Assembly: GCA_024138015.1 (NCBI GenBank)
Contig: JAMXBB010000010.1
Span: 77,125,541-77,189,540 of the forward strand
DNA length: 64,000 bases
From: Lumnitzera littorea
Taxonomy: Eukaryota > Streptophyta > Magnoliopsida > Myrtales > Combretaceae
Reading direction: 5' to 3'
Under the pieces are notes generated by a model. The model did not search any database. It was given only the letters and a program-made list of their open reading frames with translations, and was not told where the DNA came from. The translations under genes and the position numbers were made by a program. Positions 56,791 through 64,000 of this stretch are shown here, in pieces; position 1 is the first letter of the stretch, and each line of letters opens with the position of its first letter.

Positions 56791-57130
56791 TGAATTGTAA
56801 TGGAGCACTTAGTAGTAATGGTAATAAGGTAAGGGTAAGAGTCATCTACAAAGACCATAATGGTATCGTTATTGGAGGTCTTGCAAAGAGAATCCTAGAT
56901 GTCTTCCCACTAAAAGTAGAACTTTAGGCTATTTGTGAAGGGATGAAGCTAGCGAAACATCTAAACTTGCTTCGCATCATTATCAAAACAAATTCCTTAT
57001 AAGCTATAGATTGGATAGAGAAACCAAAAGTAAACATAAATATTTGTAATCTAGCTCTATCTATGTACAGGACTAACTCGAATTTATTTAATGATGATAT
57101 TTTTTACAAGGCTCCCCCACGAAGGGAACA
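56791..57130 (+). pseudogene. LINE RNase H domain
   Basis: CNGALSSNGNKVRVRVIYKDHNGIVIGG (56797-56880) matches the start of the plant LINE RNase H (RVT_3). LKVEL-AICEGMKLAKHLNL with the conserved Glu region and KTNSL-AIDWI follow. The first Asp of the D-G block seems replaced by Asn. It removes RNA from the RNA-DNA hybrid in family members. Confidence 0.65.
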
Positions 57131-57337
57131 TAGTTGCATAGCAATATATGCTCTCCAAGAGAATGAAGACTTGTTTTTTTATATTTCTTGTCTAATTTTC
57201 TTATCAAAATTTGTATTGTAAGACCTTGTTTCATTTTTTCCTTACTGCCTAAGAGGGTAGTAGTGTGTTTTGTGTTTTTGTTGGACTATGGTCTTTTTCT
57301 TTGAGTGAATGAAGTTATGGTTCTACTAAAAAAACAA

Positions 57338-57353
57338 AAAAGGACTTGAAACA
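57338..57353. repeat. LINE target-site duplication (right)
   Basis: AAAAGGACTTGAAACA, directly after the A-rich LINE tail (CTACTAAAAAAACAA). Confidence 0.85.
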
Positions 57354-58080
57354 ACACTATCAAGGGAGGATTCAAAAGCTGCTGGTGAAGAATGATTAAT
57401 GTTGATTGAGGTTTTCTATAATAGGGATTTTGTTTTTTCTTTCATCTTCAAAGGATAGTGTGTGGTTTTGGTTTCTATAAGATGAATTAGAATCAGTTTC
57501 AGTCATCTTCATGCCTTATTGGTTGTTAACTTTTTACTTAACTATGCTTTATTCTCTTAAGATGTTAAAAGAAGTGCAAGGATTTCATATTAGAATTTTA
57601 AAATCTTAAGTTTTTTTTTTTTTTTTTTGCCATCCCAAGTTAGTTGTTCAGCCATACTATTTCAATTTATATATGTAATAAAATTTGATTTAATTTAAAT
57701 TTAACACTAGCCATTTTATTGTTGAACTAGTGGCATGACAACTAAGTCCTTAGTGTGAAGAAATTTGAGGACAAATTGAAATGCTAAAGTAAAAACATGA
57801 AAGATATATTACACCAACATGTTAGTTGTTCGTCTATATACATTAATAAACAATACAATCATTAGAAAAGAATTATAGGAAATTGGAAAAGAAATTCAAT
57901 GAATTATCATCGAATAAAATCTCATAATTACATTCATTTGTTTAGTGGGTTAGCCGGTTTAACTCACGAATCAAAGTGGGTTGGGCTGGGCTAGACTAGC
58001 AAAATTTTAGCCCATTTGTAAAGTAGGCTAAAATTGATTAGTCCGTTTAACCTACAGGTCAAAGTGAGTTAGACTGGATT
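57354..58080. other. Right arm of hAT-like element, non-coding
   Basis: AT-rich, with a poly-T run at 57611-57628 and no transposase motif. It joins the left arm once the LINE and one 16-bp duplication are left out. Confidence 0.4.
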
Positions 58081-58124
58081 AGGTTGGCTCGTTTAACTTA
58101 CTTGCATACCTCTAAATTAATATG

Positions 58125-60014
58125 TTGTATTCTAAAAGCAAACATAACTCCTTAAGCATGGTTCCTCTAGTTCTCTTTTTGCATATTATGTTCTCTCTCT
58201 TTTACATCATCCTCATAGACAATGTGTTTGAGCTATTGTGTCTACTCATACTTTTAATATGTTCAGTTTTTTGCATATTTCTTTCTCCTTCCTTCACTCA
58301 TTGATCTTCATAGAAGTAATCGGTAGAGATGGTAAAAGTTAGAGAAAAAGAGTCCTCTTCTTAGTTACTTGCCCATACTATCTCCTTTCTCATTTATCAT
58401 AAATTTTATGCTTCTTATAATTATTAGAACTGTATTTTACCTACTAACCCTTCAAATTAGCAAAGGTGGAAGACGAAAGCCTTAGGATGTCAAAATCATT
58501 CTTCATCCTTTTAAATTTCTGTTCACCATTTGCAGTTTGAATAACATTAGCAATTGATGGATACTTATTTCTAAAGATAAAATCCTTGGTTGTAGCAAGC
58601 ATATATTAAAATAAGTAAATGAATAAGAACTAAAATTAGAATGACACTCCATACACTTTCATTAAGCACAAATGAATCTCATCTATCTATAACCATTTTG
58701 CAAATGATTATCAATTGATGATCATTATAAGGAAAAGAACAATTAAGAACTATAGAATCATTCCCTAACATAAGCCTTAGACTGAAAATTTCCAAATACA
58801 CCAAAATATTACCTTAGTCATTCTTTTCCATAGCTACATATGTTGAGAAAACCATATTTGCAACCCAAGGTGAAAGTTAGAAATGTTTTATGGGTGTATA
58901 GAGAGGAGGAATTTCAGGACCTAGGCTCTTAGTATAGCTACTTTTCTATGACACTACACATTATTAGTGCCACATCTAGGGATGTAATTAAGCACATCAT
59001 TTCAGAGTACCCAATTTGTTCAACTTGACAAAAGCCTTATAAGGTAATACCTTATAACGTTTCTATAGAGTTTTAGAACATAATTCAAAACACTATAAGT
59101 TTTATGGTCGAGTTTAAATATTATAGAAAAATTCGATAGGAAACTTGACCCATTAAATATATATATATATATATATATCAATAAAAATATTTATTCTTAA
59201 TGTATACACCATACATACCCTACCTTACTCTTGTTTTACACTATATAACACATTTTATTTTAAAATTTCATTTATGTATAAGTTAGTAAGAATATCCCTA
59301 ACCTTACCTAACAACCTTCCACTTATTATCTCCTTCTTCTCATTTGAACCCCATGAAAACTTGCCCCTATAGGGTTGTTTGAATTCTATTAAAATTCACC
59401 CTTAAAATACTATGGGGCCTTTATTGGGTTTTATGAGATGCTAGACTCTACAAGGGCTCATTCAAGTTTTCTAAACCTATATTGGATCCACCTAGATTAC
59501 ATCCTTAGCCTCATTTGTTTGATAAGGGCACCAAACAAATGATTGCACTTAGAAATCATTTAAGGAAATAAAGAAAAGAAATGAAAAAACAACCACTAGT
59601 TGTGAGGATTAATACCGATTTATTGCAGTAGCTAGGAACAATGTGCACACTCACCCTACTAGCTATTGAGACTCTTAGTATAACCATATTTTGTACGTTA
59701 AGTTATCACCTTCTTTTGATAGCTAACATCTCTCCAAAAATTAATGATCTTTCAAGCATAATGGTGGTATCAGTATTAACAAGGAAAAACGGAATGATGT
59801 TTACATGTAATAGGTGTCGGTAAGGTAATGAATACTAAAGCAGAGTGATCTTTGATTACCATGTATTGAGAATTTTTCTACAAATAATGTCTACAAGTTT
59901 TATATACCTAACTTCTATGTTATACTATGAATAGGATGAAAAGATAGATTAATCCTATTCTTCTTAAAAAAACCTAAGGTGATGTTATTCTTGTTTCAAA
60001 AATCACTGATAAAG
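58125..60014. other. AT-rich DNA, no gene seen
   Basis: No coding or repeat family recognised apart from an (AT)n run at about 59157-59178. Small open frames near 58122 and 59641 have no known motif. Confidence 0.4.
59157..59178. repeat. (AT)n microsatellite
   Basis: About eleven AT units, uninterrupted. Confidence 0.85.
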
Positions 60015-60063
60015 CTTCAAGAGGATCTTTAGCAAAAAAAAAAAAAAAAACTTTAAGAGGATC
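60015..60063 (+). mobile_element. Orphan poly(A) insertion with target duplication
   Basis: CTTCAAGAGGATC (60015-60027), then TTTAGC plus 17 A (60028-60050), then CTTTAAGAGGATC (60051-60063). The flanking 13-mers match at 12 of 13. This is the form expected of a LINE-type retrotransposition event that copied only the tail. Confidence 0.5.
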
Positions 60064-63000
60064 ATCTAGTCAAGAATCAATGACAACAAACATACCTAAC
60101 TACAGTAGCATGAGTATAAACAAAGATATTGTACAATGATTAAGCAACAACAAAAAACCAATCACAATATTAAGAGACGTATGAGGCTTATAATTCATCT
60201 TACTATATGAAAATACTAATTTTGATTATACATTGAGAAACGTGCATCACTTGATTTTAAGAAAGTTTTGATTATACAGATACTTCAACCTTGACAAAGA
60301 AATATCACTAAGCTTTTCAACCACCTTTAGAGTTGCATCAACACATAATTGGTAAAATGAAAATCAATCATGATAAATTGCAATAAGTAGATAAAACATG
60401 ATAAAGTAGCATAAGAAGAAAGCATCTATAATGATGATATGTTATTTAGGATCCTCTCAAACCATAGGAAATCTTAAAATCATCATAATTTATTAAGTGA
60501 TGTATGGATAACTGGTCAGAATTAATCATATGCAAGGCTAAGTACTATGATCATTTCTTACTTAGCTACCTCTCTAGGAAAAGATGAAAACTTTCTTAGG
60601 TCAATGTAATGTTTAAACCAAAAACTATAGCAAGTCTTTACAAGAACAACAAATGTTGTGATTTAAGAATTTGGTGTAGGGTTATTTTAAATTTTTAAGA
60701 TATATTTATTTTATACTACACGAAATAGATTTATGTACAATCAAACATATTATACAAGTTTTGAATTTTTATCTAATACTTTAAGACTCTTTTATCCAGT
60801 AGTATAGCTAATTATGCAAACCAAATAAATGATAAAAACTTTTATCCAGTCTAGTACCATGAAATTATAGTAACCAAATGATCACTTAAATTTTTTTGAT
60901 TTTTCTTATTTCTTCAACTAATCCATTTAAGATAAAAAAAAATACCAATTTTTATATTATCCATTTCAATTTCATTTTCTTTTTCTCTAAACAGTTTTTG
61001 TTTTGTTTTTTTTTTTTTTTCAAAAACCACTATGTTTCAAACTTAATATTTGGATAGATTATATTCTTATATTGTTATCATAATTTTGGTGAGGATAGTT
61101 ATTGAGAAATGAGAACTATAAATGGAAAGTTCACATATTTTCAAATGAAAAGATATTTAGAAAAAATGTTGTACATTTTAGAAATAATCTAAAAATATTG
61201 GTAAAGAAAAAGAAATGTAAAAATATAGCATATGAAATTGTATGTTCAAGACACTTTTTATATTCATGTGATTTTATTATAACATAAAATTGTCTCTTAT
61301 GTACCCAATTTTATCGAGGTTATATTTGCAATTGGCCCCTTTCTTCATCATTTCATCTAAATAATCTCTCTCTAAAACATAAAACCCCTATCCATTCACT
61401 AAAGGGGGGGTGGAATTGCAATTATATATAATCATAATTGTTAAAATCATAAGTTAACTATGCCATTCTATGAGTGATCTTATGAGGTTTTTCTTAGTTA
61501 AAATCAATATAAAATCATTTAGGTGCAGGCTTATGATAGAATTATGAGTTTAGTTATATGATTCTAAAACCTTATGGTTTTTACTAGTACGATTCTTGCG
61601 ATTCTCAACATTTGAAAGGTAAAATTATGACTTGGACAGCCTTGTATAGAATAGAATAAGATGGGAAGAGTTGTTACATTGTTTAATTGAATTAAAAATG
61701 CAGTTAAAAAAACCTGTAATAAGATTCAAAAGATAACATTACTCTTCATCTTCTTTCTTGGCCATTTTCTCTCTAAAAATCCCATTTGTGTAATTTTTCA
61801 TTCTCTCTATCTCTCTAATGCAACAACAACCCATTATACTCTTTATGAAAAAGTAAGAATTCACTTACTTAAAGTACCTTAACTAGTCACACTAACAATA
61901 CATAAATAAACTCTTAAACAACATTCTTTTTGTAGTATATGAAACGATTCTCCTTATAAATTCACCAAAATATCTACCAAAATCTAATCTTTTTCTACAC
62001 TTTCCATGTTCGAAACCTAAAATTTCATAATGGGTATTATCAAATAATTTAAATCAGCTAACCATATAGCAAAAAGTTTAAAAAGAGATTAAAAAAAAAA
62101 AAAGAGAGAGAGAGACCTTTGAGAAGGAGGAAGGTCGAGTGAAATAAGGATGTTGTTGGAGGAAGTAGATGGTTAAGGCGAGTATAGATAGATATTAGAA
62201 GTGTTATTGAAGAAGAGTTCTCATCAACCCAAGAAGGATTTGATGCCATTAGAGAAGAAAAATAGCTTGCTTTATGAGATTCTGTAAGATAAAGAACAAG
62301 AGGGTTAGGAAAGATGTTGGTGGTTTTTTGGTGGTAGTAATTGTGCACTAGTAGTGTATGGTGGTAACATACTATAGTGATTTGGGGTATTGTGTTGTGG
62401 TAACAGTAATGGAAAGGGGGTGCCTTTGTTTTATTTTATTTTTTTCTTTTTTCAAAATTACAATTCTTAAGTCCAACCTAAGAATTGCAATTTAATTCAA
62501 AAATAAGGAGTTACAATTCCTTATGAAATTATGGGTTGAAAAATACAATAAATGCTATAACGACAATTTATGAGGAATTGGGGAGGAGGGGAATAGAATT
62601 TATCAAGGTTACCTTTACTAGTAAATTATCAAATGTATAAATATTATCTAAAAATATAATCTTGCCTTATGGTGATATTTTAATCGATGACTAAAATCGA
62701 GTATGCATTTATAACATTAATTCACAATGTTAGAAACATTTTAACCAATACAATAATATTATGGTGGAATATAACATACTATAATAAATCTTGGTGGTAG
62801 AGCCATATGTTTAATTTTTAATAGGTTAGATACCATAGTACCTTACATTGGTCAGTTATATTTGAGTTAGATTAATTGAAAATTCAACTACTTCATTAGC
62901 ACTATAAAATATTAAGGCTATATTCTTCATATTACATTAATATCTTAATGTGAGATATTAATAATTCCTACTATGATATCTCTCTAGTAATTTAAATCCA

Positions 63001-63165
63001 TGTAAGGATATCCTTAAATTTGTTCCACAAATTGAAAGCCAATGTACATAAGATAGGTTCTATAAGAGCATGGAAGGTCTCAAATTAACATTAGAAATTA
63101 TTAAGGCTATGTTACAAAAGTATCAGATGAAACTGAGCAAACATTATGATAAGATCAAGAGTTTT
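60064..63165. other. AT-rich DNA, no gene seen
   Basis: No recognisable gene. A minus-strand 96-codon frame at 62058-62348 ends in a homopolymer-coded run of Leu/Ser/Phe through an A13(GA)n tract (about 62091-62116) and shows no known domain. A G7 run lies near 61405. Confidence 0.4.
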
Positions 63166-63549
63166 TATATACACACACAAAAAGAGTATAGTAAAAAGCA
63201 TGAGTATTGTAGTTCTGTACACCTTTGTATATCCTTATGAATGAGAAAAAATACGTGAATCTTCTTTAGATAGATTTGAACCTCTCAGTGTGGAAGTCTC
63301 AACACTGATATGGTACACAAAATTGGAGTCACTTTCGTACATGAAATTGATTTCACATATATACACTAAAAGAGCATAGTGAAAGAACATGAGTATTGTA
63401 GTTCTATACATCTTTGTATCTCCTTATAAATGGGGAAAAGCATATGAATATTCCCTTGATAGGAATGCATCTCTTAGTAGGAATATCCTGATGCCGATAA
63501 GGTACATAAAATTAGAGTCACTTTCATAAGTAAAATTCATTATTGGAAT
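63166..63549. repeat. 192-bp tandem duplication
   Basis: Unit 1 from 63166 and unit 2 from 63358 share TATATACAC, a CATGAGTATTGTAGTTCT block, CTTTGTAT, ACTGATATGGTACA against GCCGATAAGGTACA, and a GGAGTCACTTTC / AGAGTCACTTTC block. Differences are mostly scattered substitutions, so the duplication is old. It is non-coding. Confidence 0.75.
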
Positions 63550-64000
63550 TTATTTTATCACTTTAGATTTATGGATACTTAGTACTAAGCACCTCTTGCT
63601 ATAATATATAATAGAGTCTGTAGTATTAACTTGATGGGGTTTCAATGAACTTGGTCCTTACACTAAGGATAATATCTATCCTACTTTATGAACTATATCT
63701 TATGGAATGTTATAATAAATATGTTTATGGTGTTTTGTAATGTTCTTACCACTTGAAAAAGTATAATTCTCAAGATACTAGATAATGAAAAAAACAAAAT
63801 CATGATTGAATAATTTTATACTTTTTGCCCAAAGAATTTCTATTTAATAATTAAAAGAAAAAAAAGCCTTATTAACATTAGTAATTGCATATAATTTATT
63901 TTGTATAAATTGTACTATATAAACGTGAGTTCAATATTTTAGAGAAAACTTAATTTGGATAACTACAAATTTTATGGGAGAAATTACATATAACCTCCCT
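63550..64000. other. AT-rich DNA to window end, no gene seen
   Basis: No open frame, LTR edge or repeat family recognised. Confidence 0.4.

Larger units (their letters stand above)
44382..57337 (+). mobile_element. L1-type plant LINE, interrupted by element D
   Basis: ORF1 with a CCHC knuckle, apurinic-type endonuclease, RT, zf-RVT and RNase H are in order on the plus strand. An A-rich tail at 57327-57337 and a 16-bp target duplication complete it. Without D and one CAAGC it is about 6.28 kb, a full-length size. Element D inserted within the zf-RVT region. The LINE lies inside the hAT-like element. Confidence 0.85.
42786..58114. mobile_element. hAT-like DNA element interrupted by the LINE
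   Basis: The left end TAAAGCCATGCAAATG and the reverse complement of the right end, TAGAGGTATGCAAGTA, are alike and match the MITE ends at 38615-38951. Subterminal blocks also match (AGCCCGTTTAATTCATTTTTAAA near 42822; GTTTAAC and GGTTGGCTCG near 58030-58100). Without the LINE it is about 2.4 kb. Candidate flanks (ATGATATG left, TTAATATG right if the end is at 58116) agree at only 6 of 8. No hAT transposase motif is seen, so it is probably a deleted, non-autonomous copy. Confidence 0.55.

Noticed and set aside
59035..59044. CArG box CCTTATAAGG
   Set aside because: A single 10-base match in AT-rich DNA with no gene nearby is expected by chance.
62058..62348. Small host protein on the minus strand
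   Set aside because: Its C-terminal part is coded by a simple A/GA tract; no domain, signal or neighbour supports it.

Overview
The window is a stretch of plant nuclear DNA made almost entirely of old, nested transposable elements. Three things point to an angiosperm. The Ty3/gypsy elements carry tRNA-iMet-type or TGGCGACTC-type primer sites. One L1-type LINE carries the zf-RVT and RNase H domains typical of plant LINEs. There are hAT-type terminal repeats with 8-bp target duplications. I see no intact host gene, rRNA, canonical tRNA or CRISPR array. Every coding region is broken by stops or frameshifts. The species cannot be told from the sequence.

Layout: (1) 1-11191, + strand: 3' part of a Tat/Ogre-like Ty3/gypsy element, called A here (extra 5' ORF, gag, protease, RT, two RNase H domains, integrase, an ~85-bp tandem array, polypurine tract, 1.9-kb 3' LTR). 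(2) 11192-12286 and 22732-23198, - strand: 5' part (gag start, PBS, 5' LTR) of a chromovirus-like element B2. (3) 12287-22726, - strand: a 10.4-kb non-coding LTR element (LARD) inserted in the B2 LTR, with exact ACACA target duplications and 2.5-kb LTRs. Its LTR start, polypurine context and tandem array are related to those of A. (4) 23199-27955, + strand: a gypsy element C, cut at both ends. (5) 27956-37607, - strand: a gypsy element B with two ~916-bp LTRs. Its gag is split by a 3085-bp solo LTR (33136-36220, CTTGG duplications). (6) 38615-38951: a 337-bp hAT-type MITE. (7) 39061-41731: two LTR fragments, ending at a single N. (8) 42786-58114: a hAT-like element that holds an L1-type LINE (44382-57337, 16-bp duplications). 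The LINE in turn holds a nearly complete gypsy element D (49589-56256, CAAGC duplications). (9) 58115-64000: AT-rich DNA with no gene seen, a 192-bp tandem duplication and an orphan poly(A) insertion.

How the parts relate: A looks like the coding relative of the LARD, which has no gag or pol of its own and would have needed proteins in trans. B, B2, C and D are related families that use a tRNA-iMet-type primer; the D family is also present as an LTR fragment at 41046. Nesting gives an order of insertion: hAT, then LINE, then D; and B2, then the LARD and A. Premature stops are dominated by TAG, as expected from long-term C-to-T change at CAG sites in methylated, silenced repeats.
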